From contig NZ_CP133091.1 in NCBI RefSeq assembly GCF_030908385.1, forward strand, positions 3,467,501 to 3,531,500: a stretch of DNA of 64,000 nucleotides. Direction: 5' to 3'. This document shows, one piece after another, positions 18,219 through 28,100 of this stretch. The stretch comes from Mangrovimonas sp. YM274. GTDB taxonomy: Bacteria > Bacteroidota > Bacteroidia > Flavobacteriales > Flavobacteriaceae. Below the pieces are notes generated by a model, which saw nothing but the letters and a program-made list of their open reading frames with translations, was not told the origin of the DNA and ran no database searches. The translations under genes were made by a program, and so were the position numbers. How positions within the stretch are numbered: the stretch's first letter is position 1; every line of letters begins with the position of its first letter.

Positions 18219-18980
18219 TTATTCTTTAAAAAATGCCTTAACTTTTGGATCATTGGAACGTGACAACTCCTCGAAAGTCCCTAACGCATAATCAACACCA
18301 TCTATCAATAACACCATTCTATCTGCAATTACACGTGCACAATCCACATCATGGGTAATAATTAAAGACGATGTATTATATTGACTCTGTACCTTTTGCA
18401 TCAAAATCACAATTTCCTTAGCAGTAATAGGATCCAAACCACTCGTTGGCTCATCATAAATGATGATTTTTGGCTGCATAATCAGTGTTCTAGCCAAAGC
18501 AATACGCCGTTTCATTCCTCCCGATAATTCCGAAGGCATCAAATCGATAGCCTTTGCCAAACCAACATTTTCCAAGGCTTCTATCACCAACTTCTCTTGA
18601 TTCTCCTCCCCTCCAAACTTCTTGGTATGCCAACGCATAGGAAACTTAAGATTCTCCCGCACTGTCATGGAATCGTAAAGAGCACTGCCCTGAAACAAGA
18701 AGCCAATTTCCCGTCTTAAAATATCTAATGATTCATGGTCCAACTTTGTAATATCATTGTGCATCACCGAAATAAAACCACTATCCGCTTCCATCAAACC
18801 CACCAAACACTTTATCATCACAGATTTCCCAGAACCCGACTTCCCCATAATAACCAGATTTTCCCCTTGAAAGAGCTGCATGTTAAACCCATTCAACACA
18901 TGGTTATCACCAAAGCTCTTGTGAAGACCTCTCACTTCTAGGACCACATTAGGCACTTCTATGTGATTCTGTTCCATCAT
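18219..18980 (-). CDS. mlaF: MlaF-type ABC transporter ATPase
   Basis: 253-residue ATP-binding subunit that powers the Mla-type lipid transporter. Walker A GKSGSGKSV, the Q-loop LFQGSALYDSMTV, the ABC signature LSGGMKRR, Walker B IIIYDEPTSGLDP and the switch histidine in IITHDVD are all intact. The start overlaps the permease stop by 4 bases (ATGA), and MlaD follows, giving the standard permease-ATPase-MCE order. Specific substrate is inferred from the family. Confidence 0.95.
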   Translation of the reverse strand: MMEQNHIEVPNVVLEVRGLHKSFGDNHVLNGFNMQLFQGENLVIMGKSGSGKSVMIKCLVGLMEADSGFISVMHNDITKLDHESLDILRREIGFLFQGSALYDSMTVRENLKFPMRWHTKKFGGEENQEKLVIEALENVGLAKAIDLMPSELSGGMKRRIALARTLIMQPKIIIYDEPTSGLDPITAKEIVILMQKVQSQYNTSSLIITHDVDCARVIADRMVLLIDGVDYALGTFEELSRSNDPKVKAFFKE

Positions 18981-19759
18981 AAATCATAGAAAATATCAGT
19001 CACTAAAACAGCTACAAAGTCAATAATAAACAACATTAAAGAGGTTACTACCACCGCCGAATTGGCTGCCATCCCAACACCCTCAGTTCCTTTATTACAG
19101 AAATACCCTTTATAACACCCAACAAGCCCAATGGCCAAACCAAAAAAAAAGGTTTTAATGGTTGCTGGAAAAATATCACTGAACTCCAGAGCATCAAACA
19201 CCTGATTGAAATACAACATAAATGATACATTCCCTTTAACGTTCTCCACCAAATAAGAACCAAATAGCGCAACAGCATCTCCAACAATCACCAAAATAGG
19301 CAGCATTAAGGTGGCAGCCAGTACACGGGTAACCACTAAATATTTAAAAGGATTAGCTCCCGAAACTTCCATGGCATCAATCTGTTCTGTAACCCGCATA
19401 GAGCCCAACTCCGCTCCAATTCCAGAGCCAATTCTCCCTGCACATACCAAAGCCGTAATTATGGGACCAATTTCCCTTACGATGGAAATTCCTACCATAG
19501 AAGGCATCCAGGACACTGCGCCAAATTCCATTAAGGTGGGACGTGTTTGCAATGTCAAAACCAAACCAATAATAAAGCCTGTAATCACCACCAACAACAA
19601 GGAGCGATTCCCAATATTGTAACATTGCCGCAAGAGCTCTTTAAACTCAAAAGGCGTCTTAAACAACTCCTTAAAAAACCTAGAAGTAAAATAAGTCATA
19701 TCCCCTACCTCCATCAGAAAGTCTTTCACATGCAAACTTATATTACTGGATTTAACCAT
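18977..19759 (-). CDS. mlaE: MlaE-type ABC transporter permease
   Basis: 260-residue integral membrane permease of the Mla lipid transporter, with about five hydrophobic helices. The MlaE signature stretch includes REIGPIITALVCAGRIGSGIGAE and RVTEQIDAMEVSG. I chose ATG 19759; an in-frame TTG at 19771 would add four residues (MWGN). It is the first gene of the operon, divergent from the patatin gene with about 145 bases between them. Confidence 0.93.
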   Translation of the reverse strand: MVKSSNISLHVKDFLMEVGDMTYFTSRFFKELFKTPFEFKELLRQCYNIGNRSLLLVVITGFIIGLVLTLQTRPTLMEFGAVSWMPSMVGISIVREIGPIITALVCAGRIGSGIGAELGSMRVTEQIDAMEVSGANPFKYLVVTRVLAATLMLPILVIVGDAVALFGSYLVENVKGNVSFMLYFNQVFDALEFSDIFPATIKTFFFGLAIGLVGCYKGYFCNKGTEGVGMAANSAVVVTSLMLFIIDFVAVLVTDIFYDL

Positions 19760-19903
19760 ATTACCCCACAAATATCTATTAAAGATATGAAATTGAAAGC
19801 ATCCGCAATATGATGTAAGTCAATTATCAACATTGACAATTCTCATTTCAAAAAACCAAATATCATTGTATATTTAAGCAATACTTTCCATTACATCTAT
19901 TTT

Positions 19904-20704
19904 ATGAACATAGGTTTAGTACTTTCTGGCGGGGGTGTTAGAGGCGCAGCCCATATAGGCGCCATAAAAGCCCTTGAAGAACACGGTATTTTCCCAACAC
20001 AAATTTCAGGCACCAGTATTGGCGCTATCGTAGGCGCATTGTATGCCTACGGACATCATTGGAGTGATATCCTGCATTTTTTTAAAAAGTTTCAAATTTT
20101 CGACGTTACCAAGTACGCTAAAGGAAAACCAGGCCTTATTGATACCGAAAAGTTTTATGCTGAATTCAAAAACTACCTAAAGGAAGACAGTTTTGAAGCG
20201 CTACAAATACCACTTAGCATAACGGCCACAAATATTTTGGATGGCAACCTTGAAATATTCAACCAAGGAAAGTTAATCATGCCCATACTGGCCTCTGCAG
20301 CCTTTCCAGGGATTTTTGCCCCAGTGAAAATAAAAAACGATTTTTATATTGATGGAGGGACACTCAATAATTTTCCTGCGGAATTATTAAAACCCCATTG
20401 CGACTGTATCATTGGAAGCTACGTGAATGGCATAGACTCCATAAATATCACCGATGTCAAGCACATGTTCCACATCATGGAACGCGCCATTAAACTAAAA
20501 TCCTTTCAGGAAGATTACAGTAAATTCAATTTGTGTGATGTGGTCGTGTATCCAAAAGAGCTCAGCAAATATGGCACTTTCGACAAGAGACATGTTGATG
20601 AGATTTTTAATATAGGTTATCACAGAACAAAAGAAATTCTAAACAACAATGAGGCGCTCCTTCAGCAAACAGCTGCCTTAGTTCTAAACAACAAACAATT
20701 GTAG
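19904..20704 (+). CDS. Patatin-like phospholipase
   Basis: 266-residue lipid acyl hydrolase. The oxyanion motif GGGVRG is near residues 9-14, the nucleophile elbow GTSIG places catalytic Ser at residue 38, and the DGG motif places the catalytic Asp at residue 150. No signal peptide is evident, so it is probably cytoplasmic or inner-membrane-associated. The L,D-transpeptidase gene follows after 12 bases. The Ser-Asp dyad is complete; the physiological lipid is unknown. Confidence 0.93.
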   Translation: MNIGLVLSGGGVRGAAHIGAIKALEEHGIFPTQISGTSIGAIVGALYAYGHHWSDILHFFKKFQIFDVTKYAKGKPGLIDTEKFYAEFKNYLKEDSFEALQIPLSITATNILDGNLEIFNQGKLIMPILASAAFPGIFAPVKIKNDFYIDGGTLNNFPAELLKPHCDCIIGSYVNGIDSINITDVKHMFHIMERAIKLKSFQEDYSKFNLCDVVVYPKELSKYGTFDKRHVDEIFNIGYHRTKEILNNNEALLQQTAALVLNNKQL

Positions 20705-20716
20705 CACGCACCTAAA

Positions 20717-21640
20717 ATGAGCTATAAAGTATTGGCAATTTTTATTCTCGGAATCCTATTAAAGAGCTCTCTTTTTCAGGAGAAAAATTTCCTTTTATCA
20801 CAGCTCAATACCCAACAAGACACGATTTCCACCGAAAAAGGATGGCGGACTATCAAGATTGATCGCAATATTACCATTGAAAACTATTTTCAATATGTAG
20901 ATTCCCTAGTAAAGCAATACGACTCTTTAACAAAATACCCCCTTACTGAACATCTGTTGATACGGGCCAATTCCTGGGTGATTGACACCTTACACAACAC
21001 CGATTACTACCTAATGAAAGCACGCGATTCTTTTATCTACGACCAAAAGAAAATGATTGCCTTGCCCAAGGGAAATACGCTTATAGTTCCAGATTCCCTA
21101 ACCGCCAAGAGCCTTCTTACTGCGTTCCAAAACACCCGCATAAATGTGAACATCCCCGAATTCAAACTCCGAATTTACGAAGGAAAAACAGAGCTTTATG
21201 AATTCCCGGTAAGAGTAGGAAGACACGAAACAAAGTACCTAAAGATGTCCGACAAAATTGAAGACTTACGCACCAAAACCGGAGAAGGCCATATTGTAGC
21301 CCATAACAAACATCCTCGCTATGTGAACCCCGCCACCAACCATGAATATTTTGTAACCCGAAGAGATGACAACCAAGTCACCAAATTGCCTTTGATTCCA
21401 TTTATAGAAACTGAATTGAATGGCCAGAAATACGGCCAAATGATTCATCCCACCACCAATCCGGTTACTTTAGGCAAAGCTTATTCCAACGGCTGCATTG
21501 GCACCCAAGAATCAGACGCTTGGATTATTTATTACTATGCTCCTATAGGTACACCCATCCAGGTGAGATACGATTTAGAAACAGTCAACAAGGAAGGGGA
21601 CACCGTGATCTTGAAGGATATTTATAAGAAGAGAGATTAA
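20717..21640 (+). CDS. L,D-transpeptidase (YkuD family)
   Basis: 307-residue periplasmic enzyme that would form 3-3 cross-links or attach molecules to peptidoglycan. An N-terminal hydrophobic segment (residues 5-18) serves as signal or anchor. The YkuD domain occupies about residues 140-285, with the conserved His in MIHPTTN and the catalytic Cys260 in the motif YSNGCIG. The family motif usually ends SxGCIR, so the Gly in place of Arg is a small variation. It is probably co-transcribed with the patatin gene. No terminator is seen before the convergent gene at 21712. Confidence 0.88.
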   Translation: MSYKVLAIFILGILLKSSLFQEKNFLLSQLNTQQDTISTEKGWRTIKIDRNITIENYFQYVDSLVKQYDSLTKYPLTEHLLIRANSWVIDTLHNTDYYLMKARDSFIYDQKKMIALPKGNTLIVPDSLTAKSLLTAFQNTRINVNIPEFKLRIYEGKTELYEFPVRVGRHETKYLKMSDKIEDLRTKTGEGHIVAHNKHPRYVNPATNHEYFVTRRDDNQVTKLPLIPFIETELNGQKYGQMIHPTTNPVTLGKAYSNGCIGTQESDAWIIYYYAPIGTPIQVRYDLETVNKEGDTVILKDIYKKRD

Positions 21641-21711
21641 GTAAAAAGAAATTCCACTAATTAATCCCTAAAATATTCCATTATTAATATTAGACTAATT
21701 GCATCACAGAA

Positions 21712-22605
21712 CTAATCAATACGAACAACTTCTACCCCAAAGTTAAAACACTGCTCTCTAGATTTACTATACCCTGCCTCTCTCCAACTTTTTTTATCTG
21801 CTGACACATGCTTCCGATATTCTCTAAATTGAGATTTATTATTTATTTGCACCACACCAAAAGCAGGTCTTTCTGTAAAACCATTTTTTAAATAATATTC
21901 TTCGCTATACAAGGACACCACAACACAAATACCGTTCTTGGGCATAAAAACCTCCTCATAACCTTTCAAATCAATCAGAAGCAAATGTTGATTCTCCAAT
22001 TTCCCAACAGTCAGATCCTCTTCAAAAATCTTCACATCCGGCAAATTAGTTACACTATCAATTGTCATTAAGTTAACCCTAAAAGGAATATACTTATCAT
22101 CTCCGTTTGACTCCCTTCTTTTTGACTTAAGTATTATTTTATTTATTAATAATTTTTCTTTTTCATAATTAGGTACGAATACAGCGAATTCATAGGAGTA
22201 AGGAAAACTAATATCGTCTCGATTAAACAAAACATCAATACTTGATCGTTCCGGAAGAATTTCTTTTGGCTTTTCTTCTTGTTTGACATTCACTATAACC
22301 TCATCCAAAGACCATAACCTTTCCGATAGGTAGAAAATCCCTTTTTCCTGAAGCTCAGTATGCATTATAATTCTTGAAAAATAAGAGAGATGAGATATTT
22401 TTAAACTATCGACTACAATACTACTATCCAATTGAAACTCTCCATTTTGATCCGTATAAGTTAGAATTTCATCATTTAAAACTATATGTGCAAACTCAAC
22501 TCCTAACGAATCAACACTACTCAAAATCTTATAGGTTTCCTTTGTTTGCGAATAACCAATTAAACTAAATACGAAAAATAGACATAAATGAATTTTATAT
22601 AACAT
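21712..22605 (-). CDS. Secreted CarboxypepD_reg-like protein
   Basis: 297-residue protein with a signal peptide ending GYSQ. A carboxypeptidase-regulatory-like beta domain covers about residues 25-105 (VEFAHIVLNDEILTYTDQNGEF, then LSERLWSLDEVIVN), the form found at the start of TonB-dependent receptors. No receptor barrel follows; the rest is a beta-rich region of unknown fold. This class is common in Flavobacteriia as stand-alone proteins of unknown role. It is monocistronic and close to no clear partner. Confidence 0.75.
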   Translation of the reverse strand: MLYKIHLCLFFVFSLIGYSQTKETYKILSSVDSLGVEFAHIVLNDEILTYTDQNGEFQLDSSIVVDSLKISHLSYFSRIIMHTELQEKGIFYLSERLWSLDEVIVNVKQEEKPKEILPERSSIDVLFNRDDISFPYSYEFAVFVPNYEKEKLLINKIILKSKRRESNGDDKYIPFRVNLMTIDSVTNLPDVKIFEEDLTVGKLENQHLLLIDLKGYEEVFMPKNGICVVVSLYSEEYYLKNGFTERPAFGVVQINNKSQFREYRKHVSADKKSWREAGYSKSREQCFNFGVEVVRID

Positions 22606-22760
22606 ATATTAAATTTTTAACCACCTAGATATCAAAGAAATCAAATTAACTTAAGCCTTCCCCCATAGGAACCTCAAACCTTCTTGCACCTAAAACCAAA
22701 CATACTCGTACCACTCTTTCATTTACACTTCTCTACAAATCGAACCTTTTAAACCTTTGC

Positions 22761-24197
22761 TTATTTCACCTCCTCAAACACCTCCATAAACTCTGAAGTA
22801 TCTGCTGGAGTTGGAGCATTAAACAACAACACCTCATTGTTTTCATCCAAAACTACATAATGAGGGACAGCAACAACATTAAAAAAAGACCTTAAGATAT
22901 CATGTTCGTCATCAACAATAACATACTGGTTTTCAAGCATGCCATAAGCTTTCAACTCTTCTCCTCTTGCCATCCATTTATCACGATCTTTATCTATGGA
23001 AACATATAGAAATTCAACGTTTTTATTCTTTGTGATTTTTTCTCTAAACAAATGACCTTCCTTGATTTCCTTTATACAAGGCACACACCAACTGGCCCAA
23101 AAATCAATCACCTTATATTTTCCTTTCTGCGATTCCAAAACCTCATTAAATGTCACCTGCCTTCCTTCTCGGCCCAACAACACTGCTTTATTTACCGCTT
23201 CCGTCAATTGTTTGTCAAAACTGCCTAAACGCTCTTCTATTTTCTCTAAAACACCTTTGTAGGTTTCGTCATTTATTTTTGGCAAATAGGCGGCAACCAC
23301 TTCTAGCAAATCATTTATATCTTCCGGCCTTATATGAGCATCATAATCAGAGATTATTTTAGTCAGCGCATACTCCTTGGTTAATCCTTGTAAGTTTTCA
23401 TCAATTAGCTGCAGCTGATATTGCAAAGCTTCACTGGCATTAGCCTCACCAAATTTCTCCTCAGAAACCAAATACACATACTTGATGAGAGCCAAATAAA
23501 AATAAGGATTATCTGCTTGGTCATTTCTATTAAACGTTTCCATAGTAACGCCTTCCAAAAAGGTAGAATAATCGGTTATAGCTCCTGTGGGAATCATGTT
23601 CCTATTGAACAACCAATTAATATATTCAAATCGCAACACTTCCTTTATACTACTATAAAAGGACTGAGACGTATTTTCTTTTTTCACATACGCCTCCAAA
23701 ACCTGCAACCGCTCTTGATAGATGTCCTTGGTTTTTTGTTTAAAAGCATTCAAACCAAGCTCTCCATCAAAACCTGCATAAGAAAGTTTGGACTCAAAAA
23801 GTGTCTTGAAGAAATTGTAGTGTGCCGCATTCCTTCCTTCAAAAACAATCATTTGGTTTTCCAATCGATAACTTAAGGAATCCCCTGGAGTTACATAAAT
23901 ATAAAAAGGATAGGATTGCGGGTCATAACCGTAAAACCGAAACAACTTTGGGCCTTCCAAATCAAAAGAAAAATTGAGGTTTTCTTGATTGGCAATTGAT
24001 TTCAGAAGATATGGTGGCTTGTCTAATTCAGTAAAAGCATAATCTAGCAACACAGTTTTAAATAGCGTATCTCCTGAATATAGGTTCACCTCGTTAGATG
24101 CCCCCGTATACTTAGGCGCTTTTTTAATAGGATTACACCTAAAAAACAACAAGGCAATCAATAAAAGTACAAGAATATTAAAAGTTCTGTTCATCAA
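22761..24197 (-). CDS. TlpA-like thiol-disulfide lipoprotein
   Basis: 478-residue envelope protein. A short signal with Cys21 (FFRCNP) suggests lipid attachment, though Arg before the Cys is unusual for a lipobox. A long N-terminal helical region (about 40-340) of a Bacteroidota type is followed by a TlpA/ResA thioredoxin domain with active site WCVPC (Cys371 and Cys374) and the cis-Pro region VVAVPHY. Likely role is thiol-disulfide exchange on exported proteins; partners unknown. It is preceded by the terminator of the FAH-family gene. Confidence 0.85.
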   Translation of the reverse strand: MMNRTFNILVLLLIALLFFRCNPIKKAPKYTGASNEVNLYSGDTLFKTVLLDYAFTELDKPPYLLKSIANQENLNFSFDLEGPKLFRFYGYDPQSYPFYIYVTPGDSLSYRLENQMIVFEGRNAAHYNFFKTLFESKLSYAGFDGELGLNAFKQKTKDIYQERLQVLEAYVKKENTSQSFYSSIKEVLRFEYINWLFNRNMIPTGAITDYSTFLEGVTMETFNRNDQADNPYFYLALIKYVYLVSEEKFGEANASEALQYQLQLIDENLQGLTKEYALTKIISDYDAHIRPEDINDLLEVVAAYLPKINDETYKGVLEKIEERLGSFDKQLTEAVNKAVLLGREGRQVTFNEVLESQKGKYKVIDFWASWCVPCIKEIKEGHLFREKITKNKNVEFLYVSIDKDRDKWMARGEELKAYGMLENQYVIVDDEHDILRSFFNVVAVPHYVVLDENNEVLLFNAPTPADTSEFMEVFEEVK

Positions 24198-24221
24198 ATT
24201 TTGGTTAGTTAGATAAAAAGC

Positions 24222-24248
24222 AAAGCCACCTCAAGCAAAGGCGGCTTT
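24222..24248 (-). terminator. Terminator of the FAH-family hydrolase gene
   Basis: Stem AAAGCCACC (24222-24230) / GGCGGCTTT (24240-24248) with one A-C mismatch. On the minus strand it is followed by GCTTTTT. It lies between the FAH gene stop and the TlpA-like gene start. Confidence 0.6.
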
Positions 24249-24313
24249 ACATAAATTTTCACTTTGTATTGGAAAGGCCTAGAGCAACTATATTGCAACT
24301 ACCCTCCCTGAAT

Positions 24314-24925
24314 TTACGCCACAACCGTTTCCAAGGTTTTCACACCTTCTAAATAGGCTAACATACGGTCTCCTGATTTTACCAGTCCAACACCTTTGGC
24401 TGGCGTTCCGGTTAAAATAACATCTCCAGGTTCAAGGGTCATAAATGAAGACACTACTTCAACAACCTCTCCCAATGAATAAATCATCAACGACGAATGT
24501 CCTGTTTGCACTACCTCACCATTGATTTCCAAAGTAAAATTGATATTGGCCAAGTCCTGAAAGCCTTCCATAGACACAAATTCCCCTAGTGGCGTTGCGC
24601 CATCAAAGCCTTTCGCTAAAGCCCAAGGCCCCTTGCCTTCTCTACTGGCAGCCAATACATCCTTCGCAGTTAAATCATTGGCAAGGGTAATGCCATCAAT
24701 ATAATCGATAGCCTCTTCTCGAGATACATTTTTGCACGTCTTCCCAATTCTAAAGGCCAATTCAATTTCGTACCAAACCTCGTTGGATACTTTTGGCAAC
24801 TGCAGAGTCTCCCCCGATTTTAAAATACTACTTTCTGGTTTTGTAAAGATCACGGGCATGCCTTTTTCCGAAGGCATTTCTGAAAGATCACTTACGTAAT
24901 TCTTCCCTATTCCTATTATTTTCAT
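24314..24925 (-). CDS. Fumarylacetoacetate hydrolase-family protein
   Basis: 203-residue cytoplasmic enzyme of the FAH fold, the size of the YcgM/FAHD1-type acylpyruvases rather than the longer fumarylacetoacetases. The metal-binding Glu pair is in WYEIELAF, with the downstream acidic residue in LANDLTAKD and the conserved PGDVILTGTPAGVG-like end (PGDVILTGTPAKGVG). Likely reaction is hydrolysis of acylpyruvates or decarboxylation of oxaloacetate-like substrates. Monocistronic. Confidence 0.88.
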   Translation of the reverse strand: MKIIGIGKNYVSDLSEMPSEKGMPVIFTKPESSILKSGETLQLPKVSNEVWYEIELAFRIGKTCKNVSREEAIDYIDGITLANDLTAKDVLAASREGKGPWALAKGFDGATPLGEFVSMEGFQDLANINFTLEINGEVVQTGHSSLMIYSLGEVVEVVSSFMTLEPGDVILTGTPAKGVGLVKSGDRMLAYLEGVKTLETVVA

Positions 24926-25101
24926 ATATGGTTTACTGATTAATTTTTATTGCAATATACAGAATTTACTCACGCAAAACACTTCACAGAAACAGCCTTA
25001 AAAAACAACTTAACAACACTATTTTTCATACTATAATTCAATTAATTACAAAGGAAATAGTATCTTAACGCTTAGATTCATTTGCAAGAAAAATCTATCA
25101 A

Positions 25102-28100
25102 TTGAAGGAAGCACAAACAGCACACAAACCTACACCATCTCCCAAAAAGAAATACCGAGTATTGCGCATTCTCGGTAAATTTCTTTTGGGCATTCTGCTG
25201 TTATTTTTACTGCTCGTCCTTTTTGTAAGAAGCCCTTGGGGCCAAGACATCATTGTTGGCAAGGCCGTGGACTTTGTTTCCAAAAAGACCCACACCAAAA
25301 TTGACATTGAAAAACTATTCGTCACATTTGATGGCGACATCCAATTGGAACAATTCTATTTGGAAACTCCTAAAGGCGACACCTTGATCTATTCCAAATC
25401 ACTGGAAGTCAACATGCCGCTTTGGGCCTTGATTACAGGAAAAGGGGTTGGAGTTGATGACCTACAATGGGACGGATTGCGAGCTAACATTAAAAGAACC
25501 GACAGCATTGAAGGCTTTAATTTTCAATTTTTAATAGATGCTTTTGCCTCGGAAGAAGACAACGAAACCTCAAAAGATACCATTTCCAAGCCACTCAACT
25601 TAGTTCTTGGCAAACTCAATCTTAATGATTTTGATATTGTTTATAACGATGCTGTAACAGGTATTGAGAGCCATTTTGTGTTTAAGGAATTTCAACTAGA
25701 CATGGATGACACCAATTTGGAAGACATGGTATTTAAAGCTTCGGAATTAACACTCAGCGATGCCAAGATCGACTTTATTCAAACAGACTCAGCACCATCC
25801 AGCGAATCGGATAGTACCACACTCCCCTTTCTAGCTGCCGATGAAATTACCCTAAAAAACGTCATTGCCAATTTCGAATCTTCCAACAGTCATATTAAGG
25901 CCCAAGCCAACATTGATGAGTTTTACACAGAACTAGAAGCCATCGACCTTGCTAACAATTCGTATCAAATAGGCAACCTCAGCTTACAGCAATCCAGCAT
26001 TTCGGTGCTTACCAACACCAACAACAGTGAACTTCCACAATCCAGTTCAGACATCACAAGTTCTAACGAGTTTAAATGGCCCGACCTAAATATTGCCATT
26101 GGCGATATTGACTTTGAAGACAACAGTTTCTCCTATTTTTCAGGTGACAACACACCTCAAAAGGACAACTTTAATCCCAATGCCTTGGCTTTAAAACATG
26201 TCAACCTCAAAGCCAACGACATCTTTCTTAAAGACAAAACCGCGGGTCTTGAACTGGAAACCATCCAATTTCAGGAGGCCTCAGGCATCACCCTAAATGA
26301 ATTTGGCCTAAAGTTAAGTGCCAATGACCAAAGTCTAAACGTTGAACAACTTCATGCCAGCATCAACCAAAACAAATTAAAAGGATCGCTTGCGATTAGT
26401 TATTCTGAATTGTCACAGCTCCTGAGCTCTCTAGAACTTTCCACCATTGACATAAACCTATCCCAAATACAACTAGACCCAAACGATATTTTTAAATTCC
26501 AACCTACTTTAAAAGACAACCCCTATTTACAAACTGTAAGCCAAAATACAATAAAAGGGCATTTGAACGTGAATGGTACCTTAGCGTCACTGAACATTTC
26601 GGACCTTGGCATCAATTGGGGAAAAGACACACAATTATCTGCCAATGGCAACATTCAAAATGTCACTAAAACAGATAGCATCCAGTTTGACATTCCTTCT
26701 TTTTCGGCTAGAACTACCCGTTCAGACCTTATCAAATTTGTTGTTGAAGACTCTCTTGGCATTCAATTTCCAGACAGCATACAACTTACAGGAACCATCA
26801 AAGGAAATTTAAAGGACATTACAGCCAAAGCAGAACTGAACTCCTCTCAAGGGATGGCGAACATAGATGGACATTATAACGATGAAAGCGGTTTATCTTT
26901 TGAAGTTGAAGCCCATATTGACCAATACAGATTGGATGAACTTCTAAAAAATGAGGAATTAGGGCCGCTTAGCTTAACCATTACAGCCGATGGCTCGGGC
27001 GACAACATCAACCAGCTAAATGCGAATTTCGACGCCGTTATTTCGCAATTTGCCCTAAAACAATACAACATTACCGATTTAAAACTCACTGGTACTATCG
27101 TAGACGGGAGCGGCACAGTGAGTTCGGCATATAAAGACGACAGCCTCGACCTCGACCTTAATGCATTGGTCACTTTAGATTCCATTGCTCCCCAAGCCTC
27201 AATTGACCTAAATCTAAAAGGTGCCAACCTCAATGCCTTAGGACTTATGGAGCGGAACATCCGCACGGGTTTTCAGTTAAAAGCTGATTTCAAAGGGAAT
27301 TCCGAAACATTCGATCTATCCTCCAACCTTACGGAAGGCGTTGTGGTTTATGACAATAAATCCTATTTAATTGGTGACATCAATGCCATTGCACATGTAA
27401 ACATCGACACCACTTCGGTTGAAATCCATAACAAACTTCTGGACGCCCAATTAGCTTCCAATACCAATCCACAAATATTTAGCAAGGCTCTAAAACATCA
27501 TATTCAAAGTTACTTTTTTGATGACGTACGACTGGTAGACACTTTGGAGCGCCCTGTAAACTTAACATTCAAAGGAACCATCAATCCATCCTCATTGATG
27601 AACGACGTCTTATTGGTCAACCTCAAAGACCTTGACACCATTAAAATGGCTATGGATTTCAACGAAAGTGCTAAAGTTTTAAATGCCAATATTTCGGCGC
27701 CACGAATCAACTATAGCAGCTTTGAGTTGGATAGCTTGGCCTTTTCCCTAAACACCGATGTGGATAATTTTGAGTTCGACCTCAACTTTAAAGAATTTAC
27801 AACCGGCCCTTTGGCAATTCCCAAAACCAGTTTTAATGGCAAGCAGCAAAATGGAGAATTGCTCCTAGAGTTCTTGGCTCAAGACAATGATGAGACCCTC
27901 ATAAATATCGATTCCAAAATCACTTCAAAAGACAATATTTTAGAATTGTATACAATTCCCTCAAACCTTACCATCAACAAAGAAGCTTGGAACATCCCAG
28001 AATCAAACCTCATCCGTTATAGCGACAAAAAGTTGGAATTTCAAGACTTTCAACTCAGCAAAAGCGATCAACTTGTCGAGCTTACCCACCAACAACCTGA